NCBI GenBank assembly: GCA_963823895.1
Contig: CAWGNG010000023.1
Location: 124,001 to 188,000 of the forward strand
Source: G963675935 sp963823895
GTDB taxonomy: Bacteria; Planctomycetota; Planctomycetia; Pirellulales; Thermoguttaceae
DNA: 64,000 bases
Reading direction: 5' to 3'
Shown piece after piece: positions 43,364 through 52,911 of the stretch (the stretch's first letter is position 1; each line of letters starts with the position of its first letter). The position numbers and the translations under genes were made by a program. The notes beneath the pieces were generated by a model. It was not told the DNA's origin. It was given only the letters and a program-made list of their open reading frames with translations, and made no database searches.

Positions 43364-44503
43364 ATGAAGAGAACCGCAAACCGCGTGTGCCGCGTTGCAC
43401 ACCTAATCTGGTCCCGTCAAGTGGGCGGTTCGGAAATGCTTGCTGCAAGCGTTTGCAGCAATCTTGATCGATCGCGGTTTGATCCTCTCGTGCTTTTCTT
43501 GAATAAGTCGTCGGGCACGATGCCAGACATCTTGTCGCGTCTGTCCGTGCCCTGCTTTGGCCTTGAGATGACACGATTTTCCGTCCTGCTGCGTCCGCTA
43601 ATAGTTGCATGCACTCTGAATCGACTGAAGGTCGATGTGCTGCACGTTCACCATGTTTCGCTATACAGGCGCGTAGCGTTAGGGGCAGGGCTTTCGAGGG
43701 TCAGGGGAATTGTCGTCACCGAACACGCGAAATACTCGATCTCCCGTTCCAGGCGGTTGCAGGATGCTTCGCGTCTGGCCGCGCGAAACGCCGCCTGCTT
43801 CACGACTGTGTCCGCCGACCTGAAGAACTACTTCGTTTCGGAGGTCGGGATTCCCGCCGATGCGATCAAGGTAGTCATCAACGGAGTCGACACAAAGCGT
43901 TTTTGTCCTGCACAAGGTGACTCTCCGCTGCGAGCCCTGCTGCCCGCTTCCTTTCAAGGACGTGTTGTCGTCTCTGTTGGGCGGCTCTCGGAAGCCAAGG
44001 ACCACCTAACCTTGCTTCGGGCAATCAAGATGCTCGTCGTACGGAACATCGATCTCTGCCTGATGCTGATCGGGGAAGGCGAGCAGCGTGAGGTTGTTGA
44101 GAACGCGGTTCGAGAGTTGGGCCTGCAAGCCCACGTACATCTGCTTGGCAGCAGACCAGCCGTCGATGCCCTGCTGCCACATGCGGACCTTTTCGTGCTT
44201 TCGTCGCGTCGCGAGGGGCTGCCGATTGCCTTGCTGGAAGCTATGGCTTGTGGCCTGCCGGTCATCGCAACCACCGTCGGCGGAATCCCAGAAGTCATGA
44301 AGCATGGGGTCAACGGTGTTCTCGTCCCCCCGGAGAACCATCAATCACTGGCCGAGGCAATCGAACTACTGCTAGGACGGCCAGAAATCGCGAGCAGTAT
44401 GCGTGTGGCGAATCGACAGAAGGCTTTGACACGGCACTCGATGGAACAGACGGCCGCAGAGTATGCCAAACTCTACGACCACATCATGGCCGGCGCCGAG
44501 TAG
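43364..44503 (+). CDS. Glycosyltransferase family 4 (EPS)
   Basis: The 379-residue protein has the GT-B architecture with the C-terminal nucleotide-sugar site: VGRLSEAKDHLTLLRA, LLGSRPAVDALLPHADLFVLSSRREGLPIALLEAMACGLPVIATTVGG. The EX7E motif (E-G-L-P-I-A-L-L-E) is seen. It would add a sugar to the lipid-linked EPS repeat using a nucleotide sugar. ATG at 43364; about 100 bases after EpsI copy 2. It is related in sequence to the GT4 gene at 49636. Confidence 0.92.
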   Translation: MKRTANRVCRVAHLIWSRQVGGSEMLAASVCSNLDRSRFDPLVLFLNKSSGTMPDILSRLSVPCFGLEMTRFSVLLRPLIVACTLNRLKVDVLHVHHVSLYRRVALGAGLSRVRGIVVTEHAKYSISRSRRLQDASRLAARNAACFTTVSADLKNYFVSEVGIPADAIKVVINGVDTKRFCPAQGDSPLRALLPASFQGRVVVSVGRLSEAKDHLTLLRAIKMLVVRNIDLCLMLIGEGEQREVVENAVRELGLQAHVHLLGSRPAVDALLPHADLFVLSSRREGLPIALLEAMACGLPVIATTVGGIPEVMKHGVNGVLVPPENHQSLAEAIELLLGRPEIASSMRVANRQKALTRHSMEQTAAEYAKLYDHIMAGAE

Positions 44504-44654
44504 GCACAATTGCTTCTTGCTCGGCCATGGTTCCTCCAGGCTGGTGCCTAACGAACGAGATTGTTCACATTCCGTCCTCCCGAAAAGCTTACGGCCACAT
44601 TCACACTCGGAATGGACTGCCGGAGGAATTCCGCGATCAAGGGACGATCAGGCA

Positions 44655-45992
44655 TTGATCTCTTCTTTCACGTACAGGCTCCGGAAGCGGTTTGAGTTGC
44701 GGGTGCTCAGGCAACTCTCTGCAAGGCAGTGGCAGCCGAGGCAAGAGTTGTTGCTTGCAGGCGATGCGCTGGCAAGGAAACTCAGCCAGCACGCAGCGGC
44801 CAATGTACCTTACTACCGGAAAATGTTCTGCCAATTGAGGATCGATCCTGCCGCACTCCGATTTCCGGAGGATTGGGACCGGTTGCCGTTACTCGATAAG
44901 GACACCTTGCGTCATGAATATGAGGGGCTCATCAGCGGCTCCGCCGATGCGCGAAACAGCTACGTGAACTATAGCGGCGGTTCCATCGGCACACCGGTGA
45001 AGTTCCTTACCGACAGAACCCTCCACAAGAAGATGGCTGGCTGGCTGGACTTCGTCGCTTCTTGGGCAGGTTGGAAACCAGGGGAGCTTCGCCTAGAACT
45101 CTGGGGAAACCGTCACAGACGGCTGCCGCCGACAGTCTGGGAACGGGTCAGGGCATCGCTTTCGGGGACTTTTCCGATCGCTGTCTATCAGTATAACGAA
45201 AGCGACCTCTTCCAATGGTGGCGCACGCTCTGCTCTCTGCGCCCGTCCATTATTTACGGATATGCGTCGGTGCTCGCAGATTTTGCCAAGTGGCTTGAGG
45301 CTGAGCGGCACACGCCCGCAGGCATCAAGGGGATATTTTCTTCCGCCGAAGTGCTCTATCCAGAACAGCGGAATGTGATCGAGAGAGTTTTCCGCTGCAA
45401 GGTGTTTAACCAATATGGGAGCAGGGAGACTCCCTGCGTTGCGTGCGAATGTCCCCACGGCGGGATGCACCTGTTTGTCGACTGGAACCGCGTCGAGTTT
45501 CTCGACAGCGAAGAAAGCGATGGCGCTAGAAAAGAGATTGTGATAACTCCTCTGTTCAATTATGCGCAACCGTTGCTACGCTATCGGATTGGCGATCTTG
45601 GCCGGCCGGGCTCGGCCGAATGTCCCTGCGGCCGTGGCTACCCGCTAATGGAACTTGAGCTTGCGCGCTCAAGAGATCTGTTGTGTAACTCAGACGGTAT
45701 CACGTTCTTTCCTGGTTTCTTAGTCCGCCTGCTCGACGGCAAGAAGTGGATCCGCGCCTTTCAATTCGTCCAGACAAGCGAGACGGAAGTCGTGCTAAAT
45801 ATTGTGCGGGATACCTGCCAGGCCCCGGAGATTCTCGTGGCCGGCCTTCAGAAGGAACTGGAGACGCCAATCAGGCAGCGGATGGGAGATGATTTGCGAT
45901 TGATCGTGCGCCTGGTGGATGCCATCGATCGAACGAGAGCTGGCAAGCACCGATATGTGATCAACGAAATACGGAACGCCGGCAGCGCATAG
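44655..45992 (+). CDS. Phenylacetate-CoA ligase/CapK-like adenylate-forming protein
   Basis: The 445-residue protein has the CapK/PaaK-like fold with the tell-tale YSGGSIGTPVKF nucleotide loop, FSSAEVLYPEQ, and YRIGDLGRP. In polysaccharide loci the family is linked to modification of sugars or acyl transfer, though the reaction is unproven. I chose TTG at 44655 because a longer frame would overlap the preceding gene; an alternative start upstream cannot be excluded. The next gene starts on the base after its stop. Confidence 0.75.
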   Translation: MISSFTYRLRKRFELRVLRQLSARQWQPRQELLLAGDALARKLSQHAAANVPYYRKMFCQLRIDPAALRFPEDWDRLPLLDKDTLRHEYEGLISGSADARNSYVNYSGGSIGTPVKFLTDRTLHKKMAGWLDFVASWAGWKPGELRLELWGNRHRRLPPTVWERVRASLSGTFPIAVYQYNESDLFQWWRTLCSLRPSIIYGYASVLADFAKWLEAERHTPAGIKGIFSSAEVLYPEQRNVIERVFRCKVFNQYGSRETPCVACECPHGGMHLFVDWNRVEFLDSEESDGARKEIVITPLFNYAQPLLRYRIGDLGRPGSAECPCGRGYPLMELELARSRDLLCNSDGITFFPGFLVRLLDGKKWIRAFQFVQTSETEVVLNIVRDTCQAPEILVAGLQKELETPIRQRMGDDLRLIVRLVDAIDRTRAGKHRYVINEIRNAGSA

Positions 45993-47189
45993 ATGAACTT
46001 GAACGCTTGCGCAATCCCTGTTGTCATGTACCATACGATAGGCCGGGTCATGCCGGACTGGAGATGGTCTTTTCTCACCGTGCCTGGAACGGTCTTTGAA
46101 GACCATCTCAAGTGGCTGGTCCGGGCGGGATACCGCACTGCCGACCTCGAAGAACTGCACTGCCACGTTGCCGGGCAGCGGCTGTTGCCGCAGCGCAGCG
46201 TCGTACTGACGTTTGACGACGGATATCTGGACAATTGGACTTACGCTGCCCCGTTGTTGCGCAAGTACGGGTGCGTGGGAACAGTTTTCGTCAACCCGGA
46301 GTTTGTTGATCCCAGGGATATTGTCCGCCCGAGCCTTGACGACGTTTGGGAACGGAAAACGAGCGAGGAGGCGTTGGAAGTCCGCGGCTTCATGTCCTGG
46401 CCCGAGTTGCGACTTCTTGCAGCCAACGGCCCGCTCCGGGTGGAGTCTCATGCCATGACCCACACTTGGTATCCTGTAGGCCCGCAGATCGTCGACTTTC
46501 ACCATCCAGGAGATGGACACTTCTGGCTCGACTGGAATGCGCTCCCAGAACGAAAGCCTTTCTATCTCACCCAACCGACAGCGACACAAATACCTTTCGG
46601 AACGCCAATCTACGAGCACCAGAAGTCACTTGCTGCGACAAAGTTCTTTCCCAACCCGTGCGAGGCGCAAGTGTTGGCCGATTTTGTAGAAGAGGAGGGC
46701 GGCGGAGTTTTTTTTGCACGGGAGCGCTGGCGCGAAACACTCATGGCCAAAGTCCGGCAGCTACGTGACAGGGGCTACAAAGTGGGAACGTATGAGTCAG
46801 AGGTAGGCCGCATTGCCCGGTATCGCTTTGAACTTGCCGAGTGCCAGATGACTATCGAAGGCCGTCTTGGCCGAAGGGTGAAGTTCTTGTGCTGGCCTGG
46901 CGGAGCCTGCAATGAGATCTCTCGCTCCATCGCCGTAGGACTATACGCAGCTGTGACCCTTGGATCCGCCGATCCGTCACCGGCGCGAAACAGGCCCGGA
47001 GAAGATGCCAGGTTTATCAAGAGAATCGGAGTGCCTGCAATCGAGCACGGACGAAAGGTGATCTACCCTGGAGGCCGCTATCTGGTTCAAGCGCTGAGAG
47101 AGTACCAAGGAAGCTGGCTTGCCCGTCGCTCCAGACAGATTATCAAGGTAGTTGCTTGTGGTAAACACGCGGTCTGCCGTCGGCCCTGA
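45993..47189 (+). CDS. Polysaccharide deacetylase
   Basis: The 398-residue protein has the NodB-type motifs TFDDGYLDN (metal-binding Asp pair), and SHAMTHTWY (His pair), and near the end FLCWPGGACN. It is larger than the 41537 deacetylase, with an extra region of about 80 residues in the middle. It would deacetylate EPS or a precursor. ATG starts immediately after the previous stop. Confidence 0.85.
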   Translation: MNLNACAIPVVMYHTIGRVMPDWRWSFLTVPGTVFEDHLKWLVRAGYRTADLEELHCHVAGQRLLPQRSVVLTFDDGYLDNWTYAAPLLRKYGCVGTVFVNPEFVDPRDIVRPSLDDVWERKTSEEALEVRGFMSWPELRLLAANGPLRVESHAMTHTWYPVGPQIVDFHHPGDGHFWLDWNALPERKPFYLTQPTATQIPFGTPIYEHQKSLAATKFFPNPCEAQVLADFVEEEGGGVFFARERWRETLMAKVRQLRDRGYKVGTYESEVGRIARYRFELAECQMTIEGRLGRRVKFLCWPGGACNEISRSIAVGLYAAVTLGSADPSPARNRPGEDARFIKRIGVPAIEHGRKVIYPGGRYLVQALREYQGSWLARRSRQIIKVVACGKHAVCRRP

Positions 47190-47206
47190 CGTTGGAAGTT
47201 GCCGCC

Positions 47207-48355
47207 ATGATTGCGCAAACAACCATTGTTCGACGTAGCGGTCGCTCACATGGATGTTCACCGCCCTTTCAGCCATCTCACGAACAACATCCAGAAACAC
47301 TGCGCAACATCAAGGTGGAAATAAGGCCGATTCAAACGGAAGACTATCAAGCCTGGGACGGATATGTCTTGGCCCACGCCACGCCATGTGTTTATCTGAC
47401 CACGGCATGGAAACGGGCGGTGGAGAGGGGCTACGGGCACCAGACGGCTTACTTGGCTGCGTTCGACGATCGTTCCTTGGCGGGTGTGCTGCCACTTGTC
47501 CTCATCAAGCCGCCCCTCAGCCGACGCTGTCTGGTCTCCCTGCCGTATTGCGACTACGGGGGGCTTGTCGCCCAAAGCGGAGAACTCGCGAGCGCACTTC
47601 TTGCTCGCGCCGTCGATCTGGCCAGCCAACTACGAGCCACGCTCGAAATCCGTACCGCTGAGCCAAGTCTCGAACTAGAGCGGACCACCGACTTTCGTCA
47701 GATCGCGGACAAGTGCAGGATGGTGCTCGGGCTCCCACCATCCGCCGGGATGTTGTGGAAAGGGTTCAAGTCGAAACTACGGAGTCAGGTGAGACGGGCA
47801 ATGCAACACGGTCTCGTTAACCGGATCGGCGGGAAAGAACTCCTGCAAGATTTTTACACGGTCTTCTCGCAGAATATGCGTGATCTGGGGTCTCCGGTTC
47901 ACTCAAGAGAGTGGCTGCAAGCCGTGCTGGTGGCGTTCGGCGACGCGGCCAAGGTCGGTGTGGTTTACAAAGGTGCATATCCGGCTGCGGCAGGGATTGT
48001 CCTCACGCACGGATCGTACGTAACGATCTCATGGGCTTCTTCCCTGCGCGAATTCAACAGTCTTAGCCCCAATATGCTCCTTTACTGGAGCTTTCTGACG
48101 TACGCTGCGGACAGTGGTTTCAAGTTCTTCGACTTTGGACGTTCGACTCCCGGCGGTGGAACCTGCGCTTTCAAGAAGCAATGGGGCGCACAGCCTTCAC
48201 CGCTCTTTTGGTTTAGGCAGGGCGGCATCGATGCAGCATCTGGGGAAGAGATCGGGATGCGCCTGCGCTCGATCGCGAAAGGACTGTGGACAAAGCTGCC
48301 GATAGTGGTGGCCAATGCGGCGGGCCCACGAATAAGGAAGTACATTTCCAAATGA
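47207..48355 (+). CDS. FemAB-like XrtA/PEP-CTERM-associated acyltransferase
   Basis: The 382-residue protein has the paired GNAT-fold of FemAB: an N-terminal half starting IRPIQTEDYQAWDGYV, the linker LPYCDYGGLVA, and a C-terminal half with FKFFDFGRSTPGGGTCAFKKQW. Members near exosortases are proposed to add an amino acid or acyl group to EPS. ATG at 47207 (MIAQTTIV); a TTG five codons upstream is possible. Stop overlaps the next ATG. Confidence 0.82.
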   Translation: MIAQTTIVRRSGRSHGCSPPFQPSHEQHPETLRNIKVEIRPIQTEDYQAWDGYVLAHATPCVYLTTAWKRAVERGYGHQTAYLAAFDDRSLAGVLPLVLIKPPLSRRCLVSLPYCDYGGLVAQSGELASALLARAVDLASQLRATLEIRTAEPSLELERTTDFRQIADKCRMVLGLPPSAGMLWKGFKSKLRSQVRRAMQHGLVNRIGGKELLQDFYTVFSQNMRDLGSPVHSREWLQAVLVAFGDAAKVGVVYKGAYPAAAGIVLTHGSYVTISWASSLREFNSLSPNMLLYWSFLTYAADSGFKFFDFGRSTPGGGTCAFKKQWGAQPSPLFWFRQGGIDAASGEEIGMRLRSIAKGLWTKLPIVVANAAGPRIRKYISK

Positions 48356-49599
48356 TGTCCTATTCCCTCCCGCCTGCTGAAACGAGCTTGCCTTTGCGCG
48401 CTATCGCGAAAGGGCTTCTTCCGGGAAGGGCCGACTTTGCCCTAACACTCCGGCAGTATCTCAACGCAGACGCGTGCATCGTGACAAACAGCGGAAGAGC
48501 GGCTCTCTACCTGCTATTCAGCCTGCTGCGAACCCGGGTGCCCGGCGGCATGACAGAAGTCTTGATTCCTGGTTACACCTGCTATTCTGTCGCTGCAGCC
48601 GCAGTCAAGGCCGAGCTCAAAGTGGCGCTCTATGATCTTGATCCATGCAGTTTTCAACCTGATATGGCGGACGTGAGACGAAAGATTCGTCCAGCTACTG
48701 TGGCCGTGGTGGGACAGCATCTTCTCGGCGTGCCGGGCGACATCGGCGCTCTGTCAGAAGTAGCACGTGAGTACGGAATTTGTTGCATCGAAGATTCGGC
48801 GCAATTGCTCGGCAGGACCGACGCTGGTGCGCAATGGAAGACCCCAGCCGACTACACGGTTCTTAGCTTCGGTCGGGGTAAACCGCTGCCTCTGGGTGGC
48901 GGCGGGGCGGTGATTGCTTCAGAACCCCGCGATTTATCGCAAATAGTCGGTGGATTACGCGCCTCACGCCTGGTGCCGGCCCGTTTCCTGATGCCGCTCG
49001 CGGTTCGGGCGCTCGCGTCCCCACGATTATATTGGATTCTGGAAAACTTGCCTCTAGGCTTGGGGCGCACGGTGTATGACCCGTCATTCTCCGTTGCCGA
49101 TATGCCCCTCGCTTACCAGCGCATCGGGAGTGCTGCTCTGGCCCGTCTTGATTGCCTGAACAGACACCGGGTGGATATTGGCGACGTCTATAATTCACAT
49201 TTCGCGGGTGAGATCAACGTCGCACCTATGAAGAACAGGCTTGCACACACGCGCTATCCGCTCCTCGTACGGAACCAAAGTGCGATACGACAACTTGCCG
49301 CCTATGGGGTCCGGCGCCTTTATCCACTGGCGCTGTGTGACCTGCCAGCCCTGCAAAGCAGCCTCGTTTGCCCCGGGGAGCAGTTAAGGGGTGCACAAGA
49401 GATTGCCTCCCGGCTCATCACGCTTCCAACACATATGCACGTGGACCAGCGACTCGCAAACGAACTTGTTAATCGCGTTAGTGCAACATTGCAGGGCGTA
49501 ACTGTGGTTCAGACAGTAAAACAACCCTCCGTAGAAAATGAGTCACCCGCCAGTCTTCACCCCTGCGACGAGCAGTCCACCGTAAACATGGTCGTCTGA
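48352..49599 (+). CDS. DegT/DnrJ/EryC1/StrS-type aminotransferase
   Basis: The 415-residue PLP enzyme family member has NSGRAAL (sugar-binding loop), IEDSAQLLG, and LSFGRGKPLPLGGGGAV with the candidate Schiff-base Lys. It would make an amino sugar on a nucleotide diphosphate for the EPS. ATG at 48352 overlaps the previous stop. The C-terminal 40 residues are extra. Because the usual GDG motif is not clear, an inactive relative is possible. Confidence 0.8.
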   Translation: MMSYSLPPAETSLPLRAIAKGLLPGRADFALTLRQYLNADACIVTNSGRAALYLLFSLLRTRVPGGMTEVLIPGYTCYSVAAAAVKAELKVALYDLDPCSFQPDMADVRRKIRPATVAVVGQHLLGVPGDIGALSEVAREYGICCIEDSAQLLGRTDAGAQWKTPADYTVLSFGRGKPLPLGGGGAVIASEPRDLSQIVGGLRASRLVPARFLMPLAVRALASPRLYWILENLPLGLGRTVYDPSFSVADMPLAYQRIGSAALARLDCLNRHRVDIGDVYNSHFAGEINVAPMKNRLAHTRYPLLVRNQSAIRQLAAYGVRRLYPLALCDLPALQSSLVCPGEQLRGAQEIASRLITLPTHMHVDQRLANELVNRVSATLQGVTVVQTVKQPSVENESPASLHPCDEQSTVNMVV

Positions 49600-49635
49600 A
49601 TTTGCCCCGATTGAGCCTTCAATGAATCGTCTCCG

Positions 49636-50790
49636 ATGCAAGAGAGCGCGCCAAGAGTGGTGAATGGAACGCCCGTCAAAGTCATGCTGATCATCGCGGC
49701 CGGCAATGTCTCCGGTCCGACAAAAGGTCTTTTTCAGCTAATGGAGAACAGCAATTTGGCCAAAGTCAACTATCATTTGTATGCCATTCAGTACAATGGC
49801 GCCCAGGAGAGTGTCTTCCTCACAGCGGCGCGCGATCGCGGCATCCAGGTGAGTTTCCTTGCACAGTGGAACAAATCGTACCTCTATCTTGTCCGGCAGG
49901 TAGTGCGGGAAGTTCGTGAGAATAGGTTTGCGATTGTGCAGACGCACGGCTATAAACCGACTTTCTTGGGCTTCTTTGCCCGGATGCTGTGCAAGGTCAA
50001 GTGGATCTGCTTCATGCACGGAACGACCTGTGAAAACACTAAAGTTAGAATCTACAACCTCATAGACAACATCCTTCAGACGGCGGCCCATCGGACTGTG
50101 CTTGTCTCACAATCACAGCGAGACCGCGTGTTTGGCGGGCATAACGGTCGTCGCGTCCAAGTCGTGCACAACGCCGTCGATCCTCGCCAGCCCATGCCTC
50201 GATCCGCCAATGCAAGTCCCTTGCGCGCGCGATTCGCCATTCCCGACAATGGCCGGATTGTGGTTGCCGTCGGGCGCCTCAGCCCCGAGAAAGGCTTGGA
50301 CGTTCTACTGGATGCTTTTGCTCTCCTCGTATGTCAATGTGATAACGTCCATCTGGTACTAGTGGGAGACGGCCAGGAGCGACACGCTCTTGAAGAACAG
50401 CGCTCCAGACTACAGCTTGGGGATCTGGTCCATTTTGCGGGTTACACGGAGACGCCCGGAGACTATGTTGCCGAATCTGACGTTCTTGCCCTGTCCTCAC
50501 GATCCGAGGGAATTCCGAACGCGGTATTGGAAGCGATGGCCATGGGCAAGCCCGTAGTTGCCACGGCCGTCGGTGGGGTTCCCGAGATTATCGAGGACGG
50601 TGTGAGCGGCCGATTGGTCCCGCCCGAGCGGCCCGATCTGATCGCCCGCGCCCTGAGTGAAGTGCTTATGGATGCAAACGTCTACAATCGCCTTGCCGCC
50701 CAAGGAAAACGTCGGGTCGAGGAAGCCTTTTCCATTCGGTCCCGAGTCGATCGGCTTCAATCGTTGTACGAGGATATCGTTCGATCGTGA
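49636..50790 (+). CDS. Glycosyltransferase family 4 (EPS)
   Basis: The 384-residue GT-B enzyme has VKVMLIIAAGNVSGPTKG near the N-terminus and VVAVGRLSPEKGLDVLLDAF, SSRSEGIPNAVLEAMAMGKPVVATAVGGVPE in the C-terminal domain. The EX7E pair is present. The gene overlaps the following GT2 gene start by four bases (GTGA). Confidence 0.92.
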   Translation: MQESAPRVVNGTPVKVMLIIAAGNVSGPTKGLFQLMENSNLAKVNYHLYAIQYNGAQESVFLTAARDRGIQVSFLAQWNKSYLYLVRQVVREVRENRFAIVQTHGYKPTFLGFFARMLCKVKWICFMHGTTCENTKVRIYNLIDNILQTAAHRTVLVSQSQRDRVFGGHNGRRVQVVHNAVDPRQPMPRSANASPLRARFAIPDNGRIVVAVGRLSPEKGLDVLLDAFALLVCQCDNVHLVLVGDGQERHALEEQRSRLQLGDLVHFAGYTETPGDYVAESDVLALSSRSEGIPNAVLEAMAMGKPVVATAVGGVPEIIEDGVSGRLVPPERPDLIARALSEVLMDANVYNRLAAQGKRRVEEAFSIRSRVDRLQSLYEDIVRS

Positions 50791-51927
50791 TTCTGCAGGT
50801 TCTCTTTTGGATCTCCTTCTCCCTGCTAGCATGGACGTTCGCCGGTTATCCCTTGACCGTTCTCCTTCTTTCACGGTTCCTTGCCAAGCCCTGGCAGAAC
50901 GCTGAGTTCCGCGGCGCGGTCAGCATGATCATCGCGGCCCACAACGAGCAAACTGTCATCCGTGAGAAGGTCGAGAACTGCTTGGGCCTCGATTTTGGCA
51001 TGGCAGATCCGGAGATCATCATTGTTTCGGATGGTTCAACCGACGGGACGAACGCGATTCTCCAAGAGTATTCGGAACGGTCGCCCATGCTGCGGATGGT
51101 CGAGTATCAACCAAGAGCGGGCAAGGCGAATGCCCTGAATGTCGGAGTGTCACATGCACGGGGGGAGGTTCTGGTCTTTGGCGACGCAAACGTGATGGTC
51201 GGGGCAGGAAGCTGCCAGGCCCTCCTTGCCCCCTTTGCCGATTCGGCGGTCGGGGCCGTGTGCGGCCGCGTCTTGGTGCGGCGCGCGGAGACCAGGAGAT
51301 CGCGGGCGAGAGCCTCTATATGAGATACGAGGCCGTCGTGCAGAGGGCCGAAGCGATGCTGCACAGCATGGTGGGGGTCGATGGGGCGTTATTTGCGATC
51401 CGCCGGGATCTGTTTCGTCCCTTGCCGCAAGGAATTGTACTTGACGATTTCATGCTCTCCATGCAGGCGCTGCAGCCCGTTTGCGGATCGTCTACGCGAA
51501 GGAAGCCGAGGCGGTTGAGGAAGTGGTGCCCTCTGCGAAGAACGAGTTCAAGAGAAAGGCAAGAATCGTTGCCGGCGGCTACCAGTTCTTGGCCCCCTTC
51601 GCGCGAAGCGGTCGGACGCTGAGTCCGGGAATGTGGTTTGCCCTCTTCTCGCACAAGATCCTGCGCTGGCTTGCCCCCTTCTTCTTGCTGACTCTCTTGG
51701 TCGTCAACATTCTCCTCTTCGACATCGCGAGCTATCGCTGGTTATTGGCCGCGCAGTGCGTCTTTTATCTATTGGCCGCGCTAGGTTTCGTAATCGAGAG
51801 TCTGCGGCGAACGTACCTGATCTACCTGCCCTACTATTTTGTCGTCGTCAATGCCGCTGCCTTTCAGGGGTTCTTTCGCTTCTTGGCGATCAGAGAGCAC
51901 GTACTCTGGGAGAAGGTAGAAAGGTAG
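50787..51927 (+). pseudogene. Membrane glycosyltransferase family 2, two frameshifts
   Basis: The N-terminal frame has a membrane helix and the GT2 opening (SMIIAAHNE, VSDGSTDGTN, VFGDANV with the DxD-like site). The sense shifts near 51288 to a frame with QEIAGESLYMRYE and GIVLDDFML, then near 51478 to a frame with IVYAKEAEAVEEV, and three or four membrane helices up to the stop at 51927. Joined, the product is about 380 residues, like bacterial cellulose-synthase-type GT2 enzymes. Two indels within 200 bases suggest either decay or a poor assembly patch. Confidence 0.75.
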
Positions 51928-51929
51928 AT

Positions 51930-52911
51930 GTGGCACTTGCTGTGCATAATGCGGATGACTTGTCGAGCGGTGGCGTGGGAGAACCGGGCGTGAAAGACGT
52001 TCTGTGTCTGCATCCTCGCCTACAATGAGCAAAAGCATATTGCAGATACAATCCGCGCCGTATCGACGGGAAACGGCGACGCGGCCTTCGACATCATCGT
52101 TTATGCAAACGGCTGCACGGACAACACCGCCGATGTGGTCCGGGCGCTATGCGCGACCATCCCGAATCTCCGTTTGCGCGAATTGGCGAAGGCATCCAAA
52201 CCGAACGCCTGGAACACGGCTTTTGCGGAAAATGACACTCCTTTTCTCTTCTTTTCAGACGGCGACGTGCGTCCCGAGCCGGGGAGCGTCGTCGTGCTGC
52301 GGCGCTGCTTCGAAGAACATCCCCATATCTCGCTCGTCTGCTCGCAGTTCTGGCCGCACACGCGCGGGCTGAGCATACAACGGCGGCTCACGGGGTTTCT
52401 CCAAATCCCGCTGGCCCAGGATTTTCTTACCGGGCAGTTTTATGCCGTTCGCAGGTCATATATGAAGGCACGGCTGGCGGATCTGTGTCTGCAAGGTGTA
52501 CCGGAGGGAATTGTCGGCGAGGACGCGTTTCTTGGCTTGCTCTTTCCTGGCGACATGTTCCTCGTCGCTCGCGAAAAGGTGTTTTACGAACCGCCGACGG
52601 TAGCCGATTACTGGAAGTACCTGGCGAGAATGCGTTGGCAGGGAGAGCAGCTTACCGAGTTCTATGGCAACCTGCTTGCCGAGCGCGGGCATGGGTCGAA
52701 TGGCAGCAGTCGGGCGCGGCTTGCCGCCAAGCTCGCTGCCGGCCAAGGTTTACCCCGGACACTCCTAGGACTATTGGCCGCCGCTTCACGCACTGTTGTG
52801 AAATCGCTCTTTAAAGCCAAAATTGACAAATGCTACCGCGGCTTGGGTTCCGTTTGTCGCGAAGGGAACACGATCCTCAGTCACAGCACACGATCCGAGT
52901 CCGCGAAATGA
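51930..52911 (+). pseudogene. Glycosyltransferase family 2-like protein, frameshifted near its start
   Basis: A GTG at 51930, two bases after the previous stop, begins about 23 codons (VALAVHNADDLSSGGVG) that look like an N-terminus. Near 52000 the frame changes to SVCILAYNEQ-like GT2 sequence, with ANGCTDNTADVV and later SDGDVRPEPGS, and the EGIVGEDAFLG acceptor region. It ends at 52911 with a basic C-terminus. The second frame has an in-frame stop at 51991, so the shift is required. Joined length is about 325 residues. Confidence 0.7.
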